A stretch of 64,000 bases of DNA, from the NCBI GenBank assembly GCA_965262595.1, contig OZ253548.1:3100001-3164000 (forward strand). Reading direction: 5' to 3'. How positions within the stretch are numbered: position 1 is the stretch's first letter; each line of letters begins with the position of its first letter. Made by a program: the position numbers and the translations under genes. This DNA is from CATQHB01 sp965262595. GTDB lineage: Bacteria; Chloroflexota; Dehalococcoidia; Lucifugimonadales; UBA3495. Positions 53,958-63,532 of the stretch are shown here, piece after piece. Under the pieces are notes generated by a model. The model was not told the DNA's origin, did no database searches, and saw only the letters and a program-made list of their open reading frames with translations.

Positions 53958-55895
53958 TCAAGCGGCCGCCCAGCTTTCCGACAGCGCCTCCGCCTGTTCC
54001 AGGACGGTCAGCGTCGCCTTCTCCTGCTTGTCGGGCGGGTAGCCGTGCTTGCGGAGGATGCGCCTTACCAGCACACGAAGTTGGGCGCGGACATTCTCCC
54101 GCAACGTCCAGTCGATGGTGACGTTTCGCCGAACGGTCTCTACTAGCTCACGGGCAATGATTCGCAGCGTCTCGTCGCCCAACACCTGGACGGCGCTGTC
54201 GCTGGTTTCCAGGGCGTCGTAAAAGGCCAGTTCGTCCTCCGATAGGCCCAGCTTCTCGCCGCGGGCGTTCGCCTCCCGCATTTCCTTAGCCAGCTCTATC
54301 AGCTCCTCGATGACCTGCGCGGCCTCGATAGCCCGGTTCTGATAACGACGGAGGGTCTGCTCCAGCATATCGGCGAAGGAGCGGGCCTGGACCACGTTGC
54401 TTCGCCGCCGAGCCGAGAGCTCGCCCTTCAACAGCTTCTGCAACAGCTCCACGGCCAGGTTACGCTGGGGCATGCCCCGCACCTCGGCCAGGAACTCGTC
54501 CGACAGCACCGAGATGTCCGGCTTCTCCAACCCGGCTGCGGCGAAGATGTCCAATACCCCCTCGGAGGCCACGGCTCGGGAAATGATCTGCCGCACGGCG
54601 TGGTCCAGGTCCTCCTCTGCCCGCGCTTCGCCTGGGGCCTTCTTGACCAACCCGGACTGCACCGCCTGGAAGAACCCGACGTCGTCGCGAGTGCGCAGCG
54701 TCTCCTCATGGGGCACGGCCAAAGCGAAGGCCTGGGAAAGCTCTCTGACGGCGTTGACGCAGCGCTCCTTCCCGTTCTCCTGGGCCAGGATATGCTCCTG
54801 CCCAGCGGGAAGCAGAGTCAAGCGCTCTTGAGGTGCGCCCGTTGTCCACTTGGACCAGTCGAAGCCGTGGAACAGGGCGCAGCACACCTCATGCTTCTCC
54901 AGCATCACCGCTACGGCTTCTTCCTGGTCAATGGCCGTCTGTCCAGTGCCGCCGCTCTCGGTGTAGGTGGCCAGCGCCTGCTTGAGGTCCTGGGCCAGGC
55001 CGAGGTAGTCCACCACCAGGCCGCCTGGCTTATCCTTGAACACCCGGTTGACCCGGGCGATGGCCTGCATCAGCCCGTGACCCCGCATTGGCTTGTCCAC
55101 GTACATGGTGTGCAGACTGGGCGCGTCGAAGCCGGTGAGCCACATGTCCCGCACCAGCGCGATCTGGAAGGAGTCGGATGTGTCCCGGAACCGCTTGGCC
55201 AGGGCTTCCCGCCGGGGCTTGTTACGAATGTGCGGCTGCCAGTCCAGGGGGTCGGTGGCGGAGCCCGTCATTACCACCTTGACAGCGCCCTGATCGTCAT
55301 CGTCGTGGTACCAGTGGGGGCGCAGGCGCACCAGTTCCCGGTAGAGGTCGACGCAGATGCGGCGACTCATGCAGACCACCATCGCCTTGCCGTCGAGGGT
55401 CTCCAGGCGCTGCTCAAAGTGGGTGACGATGTCCTGCGCCACTTGCTTCAGGCGTTTCTCTGCGCCGACAACCGCTTCAAGCTGCGCCCACTTGGTCTTG
55501 AGCTTCTCCCTTCGCTCCACCTCCTCACCCTCGGTGGCCTCATCGAACTCCGGGTCGATGGTTGGTTTCTCGTCTTCGTCCAGGGTCAGCTTGGCCAGGC
55601 GGCTTTCATAGTAGATGCGCACCGTAGCCCCATCCTCGACGGAGCGGTGGATGTCGTAGATGCTGATATAGTCGCCGAACACGGCGCGGGTGTTGGCGTC
55701 CTGTAGCTCGATGGGAGTGCCGGTGAAGCCGACAAAGGAGGCCCGGGGCAGGGCGTCGCGCATATGACGGGCATAACCGTCGACGAAGTCGTACTGGCTG
55801 CGGTGCGCCTCGTCGGCAATGACGACGATGTTTCGCCGCTCCGAGAGCGCCGGGTAGTGGTCGCCCCGCTCCTCCGGGAAGAACTTCCAAAGCAC
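53958..55895 (-). pseudogene. hsdR: Type I restriction HsdR, N-terminally truncated
   Basis: About 645 residues of the C-terminal two thirds of an R subunit. Present are motif II DEAHRSQYDF, motif III GFTGTPIE, the second RecA-like domain (VCMSRRICVDLYRELV; DMWLTGFDAP; RVNRVFKDKPGGLVVDYLG) and the helical C-terminal domain (DUF3387 type). Missing are the PD-(D/E)xK nuclease and the Walker A motif, about 350 residues. Homology ends abruptly at about 55895, only 47 bases from the end of the Opp operon, and no hsdM or hsdS is near. The truncation leaves a protein without ATPase or nuclease activity, so it is a deletion remnant. Confidence 0.85.
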
Positions 55896-55942
55896 TGGCT
55901 ACGCCCCAAAAGCAAGTTCAAGCCTCGTTGTTCAGAGGTTCC

Positions 55943-56917
55943 CTAGATTTTATGGCAGGCAGCCCAATGTTGGTTCATTACCTCACGCCATTCGGGATCC
56001 TGCTCACGGCAAATGGCCGACTCTTGATAAATAGGGCAACGGGGATGAAACCGGCAACCAGATGGCGGGGAAATGGGACTGGCGACCTCCCCCTGGATAG
56101 TGTCACCCATGGGGATGTCGGGATCGGGTCGAGGCACCGAGGACAACAAAGCCTGAGTGTAGGGATGGCGGGTGTCACCATACATTTCATCTTTTGGGGC
56201 CAATTCGACCAGCTTTCCAACATACATTACCCCGACCTGATGGCTCATGTGCTCGACAATTGCCAAGTCATGGGAAATTAGCAGGTAGCTCAAGCCTAAG
56301 TTCTCTTGCAGTTCAACCAGGAGGTTCAGTATTTGAGCGCGGATGGACACGTCCAGCCCGGATACCGGCTCGTCCAGGACAATCAGCTTGGGTTGCAAGG
56401 CCAAAGCGCGGGCAATGGCGATTCGTTGCCTCTGGCCGCCGCTGAACTGGTGCGGGAAAAACCCACCCGTGACCGGATTCAATCCCACGTTCTCCAGCAG
56501 TTCACCCACCCGAGTTCTCAAAGACTGACCCCGCAATCCTTCGTGCACTTGCAATGGTTCCCCAATGATTTCCCGTACCCGCATACGAGGATTCAAGGAA
56601 CTGTAAGGGTCTTGGAAAACCGCCTGTACCGACCGTTTGTACTCCCTAAGCTCACGGCGGCTAAAACTGTTAACCTCCTTACCTTGAAACCGGACTGACC
56701 CGCTAGTGGGTCTTTCCAACAACAGCACATTTTTGGCTACGGTAGTCTTACCACACCCGGACTCGCCGACCAGGGCAAAGGTCGTTCCCTCTTTCACCGC
56801 GAAGCTGACACCATCAACGGCGCGAACCAGGACCGAGCTTCTCCGAAGAAAACCGCCGGGCCCCGGAAAATGCTTGACCAGGCCTTCAATCTCCAATATC
56901 GGTTCAGGCACGGCCAT
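55943..56917 (-). CDS. Oligopeptide/dipeptide ABC transporter ATPase (OppF-like)
   Basis: ATP-hydrolysing subunit of a peptide importer. At 324 residues it has Walker A GESGCGKT, the signature FSGGQRQRIAIARAL, Walker B LIVLDEPVSGLD, and the C-terminal oligo_HPY region (HPYTQALLSSVP) with a Cys pair that in this family can hold an Fe-S cluster (CRFHPRCP, and later C residues). It is the last gene of the five-gene operon and starts directly after the OppD stop (TAAATG). Confidence 0.94.
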   Translation of the reverse strand: MAVPEPILEIEGLVKHFPGPGGFLRRSSVLVRAVDGVSFAVKEGTTFALVGESGCGKTTVAKNVLLLERPTSGSVRFQGKEVNSFSRRELREYKRSVQAVFQDPYSSLNPRMRVREIIGEPLQVHEGLRGQSLRTRVGELLENVGLNPVTGGFFPHQFSGGQRQRIAIARALALQPKLIVLDEPVSGLDVSIRAQILNLLVELQENLGLSYLLISHDLAIVEHMSHQVGVMYVGKLVELAPKDEMYGDTRHPYTQALLSSVPRPDPDIPMGDTIQGEVASPISPPSGCRFHPRCPIYQESAICREQDPEWREVMNQHWAACHKI

Positions 56918-57910
56918 TTATTTCTCCGCCAGCCAGCAGTGCACGAAATCATCGCCGCCGAGGGAAGTTCGGGGAGGATATTGCTCTTTGCAGATGTCCA
57001 TTGCGGAGGGACACCGGGGCCAGAAAGGACATCCTGACGGGATACTACGCAGGTCCGGTGGTTGCCCGTCAATCTGGTAAAGTTTGGACCGGCGGTTGCC
57101 CATAACCGGAACGGAATCCAGCAGGGCTTTGGTGTAAGGATGCTGGGGGGCTTTGTATATCTTGCGAACCTCAGAACTTTCCACAATGCGCCCAGCGTAC
57201 ATTACGTTAACTCGGTCGCACATCTGAGCTACGATTCCCAAGTCGTGGGTTACCCAGATAACACTGGTCTTGTGCTCCCTCTGTATTTCACGGATTAAAG
57301 CCAGGAACTGGGCTTGAATCGTAACATCCAAGGAAGTAGTTGGCTCATCGGCAATGAGCAGTTCGGGGCTGGTCGAAAGACCCATGGCTGCCACTACCCG
57401 CTGCCGCATACCGCCGCTGAACTGATGAGGATACTGTTTTAGTCGGGTTTCCGGGCTGGGAATACGCACCGAGTATAGTGTTTCCAGCACCCGCTCCAGT
57501 GCCTGGCGTCCTCTTTCCTTAAGATGAAGCTTTATGGGCTCGGCAACCTGGTCGCCAATCGTAAAGACCGGATTCAGAGAAGTTTGGGGATCCTGCATAA
57601 TCATGGCTATTCGGCGGCCCCGGTACTCCCGCATCTCGTCTTCGGTTAGGTCCAGCAGGTTCTGGTTGTCGAACCAGACTTCTCCCTCCACAATGCGCGC
57701 CGCCGGCCTGGGAACCAACCGCATTAGCGAAAGGCAGGTGATGGACTTACCGCTACCTGATTCCCCAACCAGCCCTACTACCTCGCCCTTTTTGACCGTG
57801 AAACTAACCCCATCCACTGCTTTCAGGGCACCGCTGCGTTGGAAGAAGTAGGTCTTTAGTCCCTCCACTCGCAGAAGCGTTGATTCATCTTTACCAGAGG
57901 CTCTGTTCAT
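56918..57910 (-). CDS. Oligopeptide/dipeptide ABC transporter ATPase (OppD-like)
   Basis: Second ATPase of the importer, 330 residues. Walker A is GESGSGKS, the signature FSGGMRQRVVAAMGL, Walker B LLIADEPTTSLD, and the C-terminal HPYTKALLDSVP with a Cys-containing tail (GCPFWPRCP). It forms a heterodimer with the OppF-like subunit encoded next. It lies 58 bases after the OppC-type permease. Confidence 0.94.
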   Translation of the reverse strand: MNRASGKDESTLLRVEGLKTYFFQRSGALKAVDGVSFTVKKGEVVGLVGESGSGKSITCLSLMRLVPRPAARIVEGEVWFDNQNLLDLTEDEMREYRGRRIAMIMQDPQTSLNPVFTIGDQVAEPIKLHLKERGRQALERVLETLYSVRIPSPETRLKQYPHQFSGGMRQRVVAAMGLSTSPELLIADEPTTSLDVTIQAQFLALIREIQREHKTSVIWVTHDLGIVAQMCDRVNVMYAGRIVESSEVRKIYKAPQHPYTKALLDSVPVMGNRRSKLYQIDGQPPDLRSIPSGCPFWPRCPSAMDICKEQYPPRTSLGGDDFVHCWLAEK

Positions 57911-57968
57911 AATTTAAAGCTAACTCCCACCGGCTCTGGCGAAAATCACTGTCCTTGGTTTCCAACCA

Positions 57969-58874
57969 TCATAGTTGACGGCGCCTGGGATCAATAGTAT
58001 CCCTCAACCAGTCGCCAAACAGGTTCAGCGACAATACCGTGGCCAGAATCGCCAACCCCGGGAACAGGGTTATCCAATAAGCACTGGTTATGAACTCGCG
58101 GCCATCGGACACCATAAGGCCCCACGCCGGGTTTGGCGGGGGTACCCCCACCCCCAGGAAGCTCAGGGAAGACTCCAGAAGGATTAAGTGACCTACTTCA
58201 AGGGTAGCCAGGACGATTACGGTATTAAAGACGTTGGGAAGAATGTGCCGCCATAGTATTCGGTAGGTAGGGGAGCCAATCACCTGGGCGATAGCCACAT
58301 AGTCACGTTCCCGGACAGTCAGAGTTTCACCCCGAATAATGCGAATGAATCGAGCGGCCAGGAAAGGAACCAAGACAAACATCACACTGGTGAAGCTGGT
58401 GCCGAAGGTGAATACAAACACCAGGGCTACCAGGATAGTAGGCAACGCCAATATCAACTCCACGAATCGTTGGAGGACTGCATCTGCGGTCTTGCCCAGA
58501 TAGCCGGACAAGATTCCAAGAAAGGTGCCGGCGCCGCCGCCGATAAAAATAATAAGGAGAGAGAGGGTAAGGGAAACACGGGCACCGTAAATGAGGCGAC
58601 TCAGCACGTCCCGGCCCAGCTTATCGGTGCCGAGGAGGTTGTTCCAACTTCCGTCTTCATGCCAGACCGGCGGGCTGAAGGAGTTGCCGACATCAATCTG
58701 CCTAGGGCTATGCGGAGCAATGACCGGCGCAAGGATTGCAGAGCAAAGCAGTACGGCCAGCACCGAAGAAGTTATAAGTGGCGCTCGCCGAACGCCAGAC
58801 ATAACTATCCTAACCCGTCCCTGCCAGGTTATCGCTCCGTTTTCCACAGACAATTCAGTACCGATGCCGGCCAT
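57969..58874 (-). CDS. ABC transporter permease (OppC/DppC-like)
   Basis: Inner-membrane permease of 301 residues with about six transmembrane segments. It has the N-terminal OppC_N segment (SVLAVLLCSAILAPVIAPHS), the LLGTDKLGRDVLSRLIYGARVSL signature and the EAA-like loop (RERDYVAIAQVIGSP). It pairs with the OppB-like permease, whose stop lies ten bases upstream. Confidence 0.94.
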   Translation of the reverse strand: MAGIGTELSVENGAITWQGRVRIVMSGVRRAPLITSSVLAVLLCSAILAPVIAPHSPRQIDVGNSFSPPVWHEDGSWNNLLGTDKLGRDVLSRLIYGARVSLTLSLLIIFIGGGAGTFLGILSGYLGKTADAVLQRFVELILALPTILVALVFVFTFGTSFTSVMFVLVPFLAARFIRIIRGETLTVRERDYVAIAQVIGSPTYRILWRHILPNVFNTVIVLATLEVGHLILLESSLSFLGVGVPPPNPAWGLMVSDGREFITSAYWITLFPGLAILATVLSLNLFGDWLRDTIDPRRRQL

Positions 58875-58884
58875 GAAAATTCCT

Positions 58885-59808
58885 CTAACTGGAAGTGTAT
58901 TTAATGCGGGGGTCGATCACGGCGTAGAGAATGTCCACAATGAGATTGATGATAATGAAGAAAGCGCCGAATACTATCACCACTCCCTGCACCACTGGAA
59001 AGTCCCTGCCCAATACGCTGCTCAGCGCCACGCGACCTATGCCCGGCCAAGCGAACACCGACTCAACTACTACCGAACCGTTCATAAAAGCGCCAAATAT
59101 AAGACTGGCGTAAGTGATTACGGGTATCAACGCATTTCTAAGGGCGTGCTTACTCATCACCATTATCTCCGGCAAGCCCTTGGCCCGGGCCATCGTAACG
59201 TAGTCGCTATCCAAAACGTCCAGCATACTGGAGCGCATCAGACGGACAATGCCGGCCATGGCCGCCCAGCCCAACGTAAACCCGGGAAGTATGTAAGACC
59301 CTATCCCCCCTTTTCCGGCAGGTGACACCCACCCCAGGATTACGGCAAACAACAGAATAAGCATCAAACCAAGCCAGAAGGAAGGCATGGATTGACCCAA
59401 AAAAGCTACCACCTTGGCTATCCAATCAACCGGGGTGTCCCGGTAAATGGCGCTTAAAACTCCCAGCGGAATCGAGAAAACAATTGCGATTCCGATGGCG
59501 CTCAAAGCCAGTGAAAAAGTGGCCGGCATTCGCTCCTTCAAGATTTGGGTGACCGCAACATTGCTTCTGGCGGAAGTACCCAGGTCTCCCTGTATCAGAT
59601 GGCCCATATAGATGACATACTGCTTGTAGAGCGGTTGGTCCAGGCCCAACCTTTGGCGCATCATCTGTTCAGCTTCCGGCGCAGCCAAGTTGGCCGTAAA
59701 CAGCTCTGCCGGGTCCCCGGCGGCCCGGGACAAAGCAAAAACCAACGTGGCAATAAACCAGAGGGCCAGGACTGCCTGAAAGATACGGCCTGCTAGGTAG
59801 CCAACCAT
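58885..59808 (-). CDS. ABC transporter permease (OppB/DppB-like)
   Basis: Permease of 307 residues with about six transmembrane segments. The N-terminus (YLAGRIFQAVLALWFIATLV) and the GDLGTSARSNVAV segment are family features; the EAA loop is SDYVTMARAKGLPEIMVMSKHALRNA. It comes after the binding-protein gene, separated by a 90-base gap containing a stem-loop. Confidence 0.94.
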   Translation of the reverse strand: MVGYLAGRIFQAVLALWFIATLVFALSRAAGDPAELFTANLAAPEAEQMMRQRLGLDQPLYKQYVIYMGHLIQGDLGTSARSNVAVTQILKERMPATFSLALSAIGIAIVFSIPLGVLSAIYRDTPVDWIAKVVAFLGQSMPSFWLGLMLILLFAVILGWVSPAGKGGIGSYILPGFTLGWAAMAGIVRLMRSSMLDVLDSDYVTMARAKGLPEIMVMSKHALRNALIPVITYASLIFGAFMNGSVVVESVFAWPGIGRVALSSVLGRDFPVVQGVVIVFGAFFIIINLIVDILYAVIDPRIKYTSS

Positions 59809-59833
59809 GAGTCTCCTTCCTGGAGCATGCTAG

Positions 59834-59859
59834 CTGGCGGAGAGTAGCCCCTCCGCCAG
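59834..59859 (-). promoter_or_regulatory. Stem-loop between binding-protein and permease genes
   Basis: A 9-bp perfect stem (CTGGCGGAG with complement) with an 8-base loop and no T run. In ABC operons such intercistronic hairpins protect the binding-protein mRNA and give it higher expression than the permeases; that is the likely role here. Confidence 0.6.
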
Positions 59860-59898
59860 CACTATGAGTCATAGCCAGTTGACTTGGCTGACTTACCC

Positions 59899-61701
59899 TT
59901 ACCTGGGAGGACGAATAGACCAGTGGTTGTGGGCGAAAGGACGTCCGTTGACGGTATGCCAGGTGCCAACCTTTTCCTTGTCCACGGCAAACACCGCCAC
60001 CGCCGACAGCAGGGGCGCGTGCCAGTATTCCCGATTCATGTGCAGCTGATACTCGGCCAAGGCATCATGTTGGTCGTTCAAGTCAAAGGCAGCAGCAGCC
60101 TTGTCCAGCAGCGCATCGGCGATATTTGGGTCTTGATTGTACCCAAACTTGCCTTTGGAGTGATGCCAGATATAACTGGTTCGGAAGGTGTGATATCTGG
60201 TGTCACTGCCGCGGACGCCCAGAACGTAAGGCGGCTCATCGGCCAAACTCTTCTTGAGCGCTTCGGGGTCCAAGTTGGAACCGGAGAAAATTGCTTTGAA
60301 TGCCTGGCCATCGACTACCTTTACCGTAGCCTTTATGCCAATAGCTTCCAGGTAACCGACCACCGCCTCAGTCAGTCCGGGCAGGTCAATGAAGTCGGCA
60401 TCTCCCACGTAGGTGTACACCTCAACCTCAAAGCCATCTCCGTATCCCGCTTCTACCAGTAGCTGCTTGGCCCGGGCCGGGTCATAGGGATGCGGCACTC
60501 CATTGTCGGGGTAGCCGATATTGCCCGGCACGGCATAAGCGCAACAAATCGGGTCAGCCTGACCGGCATAAAGGCCGTCGCCAATGCCTTGTCGGTCAAT
60601 GGCGATCGATAAGGCTTCCCTGACCCGCTTGTCATTGAAGATATGCCCACCCTTCCAGTGATGGTTGTACCACATCCAGGATACGTTGGCGCCGGGCACC
60701 TGACGAACATCGAAGCCATCCTCCTCAAGCTCCTCAACATTGCGGACCGAAGCGGAAATCAGGTCGGCGTTCCCGGTCTTGAGTAATGATATACGAGTTG
60801 TAAGCTCGGCTACGTCCCAAATCTGCAAGTCCTTATAGCCGGGGAATTTCTCGTAGTGGTCTTCGAAGGCAGTCAACTCCATATACTGTCCGGGAACACG
60901 CCGCACGAACTTGTAAGGTCCGGTGCCGACCGGGTTTTCGGTGAAGCCGCCTACACCCTCCCCCTCAAAGTAGGATTGAGGGAAAACGGTCGAACGGCTG
61001 GGCGACACTGCCGTAAAGTTCATAATTATCGTAGATGACGGTTCCTTGGTGGTGAACTGAACGGCGCCCCCTATTGAGACAAAGCCGGCGGTGACCGGGT
61101 CCAGCAACGGAGAAACTTCCAAACCGAACCCACCCAGAGAGTCGGGCGATATCGAGCGGTTCCAACCCCAAGCGGCATCTTCGGCGGTCAATGGGGTTCC
61201 ATCGTGGAACAAAACTCCATCCCGAATGGTTAGTGTCCAAGTCAGGAAGTCCGGGGATACTTCCCATTTCGTGACAAAGCCCGGTTTGAGGCTTCCGTCC
61301 AAGTTCTGGTCAATCGGGTATTCGAACAGCTCGTTGTAGTATATTTTTGTGGAGCTGTCTTCAGAGATATTGGTGTCCACACCCATGAACCCCCAGTAGT
61401 GACCTACAGACACTAAAGTGCCGGAGGGAGTCACCTTGGAAGGCGGAAAAGCCAGGGGATGCGGAGTCGGGGTCGCCACGACTGTTATTTCCTTGAGAAC
61501 TTCTTTTTGTACGGTGACTTCCTTCCCTACCGTTACCTCTCTGACAACTTCTTTCACGACCTCCCGGTCCACCGGGACTTCTTTTTCCACCACAAGTGGG
61601 TCAACCGGCGCCGCTGACCCGCAAGCCACGCCGAGAGCCAAAAGCGCCAGAACAGCAATAACTATCAAAGTTTTGGGGCTAACCAGCCAATTAACCTGCA
61701 T
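59899..61701 (-). CDS. Peptide-binding lipoprotein of ABC transporter (SBP family 5)
   Basis: Extracellular substrate-binding protein, 600 residues, capturing peptides or similar solutes for the OppBCDF-type importer encoded after it. A hydrophobic signal ends in the lipobox LGVACG, so Cys27 would be lipidated. A repetitive Val/Glu/Lys stalk follows (KEVPVDREVVKEVVREVTVG), a feature common in Chloroflexota lipoproteins. The SBP_bac_5 fold has LTWTLTIRDGVLFHDGTPLT and AEDAAWGWNR, and later RVREALSIAIDRQGI. The ATG at 61701 has a GGAGG ribosome site. The operon order is binding protein, two permeases, two ATPases. Confidence 0.94.
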   Translation of the reverse strand: MQVNWLVSPKTLIVIAVLALLALGVACGSAAPVDPLVVEKEVPVDREVVKEVVREVTVGKEVTVQKEVLKEITVVATPTPHPLAFPPSKVTPSGTLVSVGHYWGFMGVDTNISEDSSTKIYYNELFEYPIDQNLDGSLKPGFVTKWEVSPDFLTWTLTIRDGVLFHDGTPLTAEDAAWGWNRSISPDSLGGFGLEVSPLLDPVTAGFVSIGGAVQFTTKEPSSTIIMNFTAVSPSRSTVFPQSYFEGEGVGGFTENPVGTGPYKFVRRVPGQYMELTAFEDHYEKFPGYKDLQIWDVAELTTRISLLKTGNADLISASVRNVEELEEDGFDVRQVPGANVSWMWYNHHWKGGHIFNDKRVREALSIAIDRQGIGDGLYAGQADPICCAYAVPGNIGYPDNGVPHPYDPARAKQLLVEAGYGDGFEVEVYTYVGDADFIDLPGLTEAVVGYLEAIGIKATVKVVDGQAFKAIFSGSNLDPEALKKSLADEPPYVLGVRGSDTRYHTFRTSYIWHHSKGKFGYNQDPNIADALLDKAAAAFDLNDQHDALAEYQLHMNREYWHAPLLSAVAVFAVDKEKVGTWHTVNGRPFAHNHWSIRPPR

Positions 61702-61954
61702 TAGGGAACCTCCATACCTCTTCCAATTGTTGGCATCATTTCAGGTTCGAAATTGGGAGCATATCGCGTTGATATTATCAGCATTTAGCGGCAAGTCCTG
61801 ATTCCCTGGGCAGTTTAACTTGAAGCTATAGATTTGGCAACCAGAAAATCACATGGGAACGCTATCCAGTCGCCTTTCTATCATTTGAGGTCTAAACAAG
61901 GTTAAGGTTGTAGAAATCATTTCCGCTTTTCATATTAACCTGAGTTCGGGAAGG

Positions 61955-62400
61955 TTATAAGGGCTGAGGTAGAGGCTGAAGCTGCTGGCCTGAGAGGTGG
62001 AGCGAAGGTTTTTTCTCTTGGCAGCAGTAGGCGATCAGGCCGCAGACCAGGTTGACCAGGAAGTTGGCTATACTCCGGTGACGGGTAGGTTCAATTTGGG
62101 AAATGTTCTTCAGTTGGTCGTTGATGGTCTCAATGATGGACCGCTTCCGCAACAACAGTTTGTCCTCCGGGGGCATCAGGCGCTTCTGCATATTTTTGCG
62201 TCTGGGCGTAATCAACTCCAGGCCCTGGGCCAGCAGTTGGTCAAAGAGCGGTTGGGAGATGTAGCCTCCGTATCAAGTACGGGGCAGGCTCTTGTCTCCG
62301 AAGAGCTTGCCGAATAGGCTCTTGGCCAGGTAGGGCAGCGGCTTGCGGTCATCTATATTGCCCGGCGTCAGCCGGCAGGCCAGGATTTCGCCCCGGTCAG
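61955..62400 (-). pseudogene. IS982-family transposase remnant
   Basis: C-terminal part of a DDE transposase. LACRLTPGNIDDRKPLPYLA, then SLFGKLFGDKSL, an in-frame TGA near 62272, then GYISQPLFDQLL, the hallmark RKRSIIETINDQLKNISQIE, and HRSIANFLVNLVCGLIAY. The internal stop and the missing first ~130 residues show that it is inactive. No terminal inverted repeats could be identified with confidence. Confidence 0.8.
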
Positions 62401-62720
62401 CGCAACTTCCTCGTCGCGCGACACGGTCGCCCATGGGAACGATGAAGCTGAATTGGAGACATTGCTAGGGTCCGTTGACCAGGAGCCACCAACCCAATCC
62501 CGCCGCCGAACATGGCGGCCCTTCCGTCCCAAGCTGTGAACCCGCTCAATACCCTGTGGGCAGTGGACACTCTTCCTTCTCTTGCGTTGGCCCTGGCAGA
62601 GAAGCCCGTTTGGGTTCCTCCCCGACCTCCCATCGGCTATAATAGGACCATCCAGGTCCCGAACCCGAAGGAGGTTTTGCGAAACAACGTAGAACCTTCC
62701 GGAATCCAGAGCAAAGCGCA
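62401..62720. other. Intergenic region after IS982 remnant
   Basis: About 320 bases with no supportable gene; it may include unrecognisable debris of the IS element. A perfect TATAAT at 62638-62643 could be the -10 for the coiled-coil protein gene at 62721, but the -35 match is poor. Confidence 0.4.
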
Positions 62721-63530
62721 ATGATTCGAAAACTTCTGAAGTACGTCGTACTCGGTGTGGCAGCCGGTATCATCGGCTACATCGGACTCACCGCCTACGG
62801 TGAAGTAACCCAAACCGAGGCCGCCAAGATGTCCGAATCGGTCCAATTGGCGCAGACTCAGGCCCAGAACATGAACCAAGCGCTGGCGGACGTCAGTGAC
62901 TTTGGGACCGCCGACCAGCAACAGCACGCCGACCCGGTCGGAACTCGGCAGCAACTTACGGCGGTGCAAGACACCCCGCCTAAGTCCTTCGCAGACATTG
63001 ACAGCAATCAAGCCACCGGCGGCGCCGGGCTCGCGTCAGTAACCCAACCCCAGCCAACCACGCAGCCCGACATCGCCAACATAACAAGCATAGACGTACT
63101 CATCGCTGAGTGGCAGCCCCCCTACGATGCGGCCAAGGTCGCCTACGTCAAGTTCGAGGCATCGATCAACAACGCCAAGAGTCAGGCCGCCGGTTACTTC
63201 GTCAAGCAGCAGGCCTTAACCGAGCAGATTCGAGACCCTGATAATCAGGCTGAAGCCCGCCAAGAAGACGAATGGGAAATGAGCCTGTACCGGCAATGGG
63301 AGTCCAAAGCCGACTCCGCCCTACAGATGGCCTCGGAAATCGGCATCCAGTTGGATGACATGGATGCATCTCTCAGGAAGATGGAACTACGTGCCGGTTT
63401 CGTGTTCGACTCGTCCGGATTCCAGGAAGTACCAAAGGCCATCAACGACCTGAACCAGCAATTGGTCGACTTCCAGGCCGCCAGCGAAAACATCAAAGCC
63501 GCCACCGGCTCAGCATTCGAGGCAAAATAA
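62721..63530 (+). CDS. Membrane-anchored coiled-coil protein, unknown function
   Basis: A 269-residue protein. One N-terminal membrane segment (YVVLGVAAGIIGYIGLTAYG) anchors an extracytoplasmic, Gln/Ala/Ser-rich and largely helical body with heptad-like stretches (about residues 35-60 and 140-260). A Pro/Thr/Gln-rich spacer lies near 95-120. No enzyme motif is visible. It is followed three bases later by a multi-pass membrane protein gene, so the two are probably co-expressed and may interact. Confidence 0.65.
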   Translation: MIRKLLKYVVLGVAAGIIGYIGLTAYGEVTQTEAAKMSESVQLAQTQAQNMNQALADVSDFGTADQQQHADPVGTRQQLTAVQDTPPKSFADIDSNQATGGAGLASVTQPQPTTQPDIANITSIDVLIAEWQPPYDAAKVAYVKFEASINNAKSQAAGYFVKQQALTEQIRDPDNQAEARQEDEWEMSLYRQWESKADSALQMASEIGIQLDDMDASLRKMELRAGFVFDSSGFQEVPKAINDLNQQLVDFQAASENIKAATGSAFEAK

Positions 63531-63532
63531 TC

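Noticed and set aside
54600..55706. 368-codon plus-strand open frame opposite hsdR
   Set aside because: Antisense of the HsdR remnant, which has clear helicase motifs.
62368..62721. 117-codon minus-strand open frame upstream of the IS982 remnant
   Set aside because: Does not match transposase sequence and has no recognisable features.
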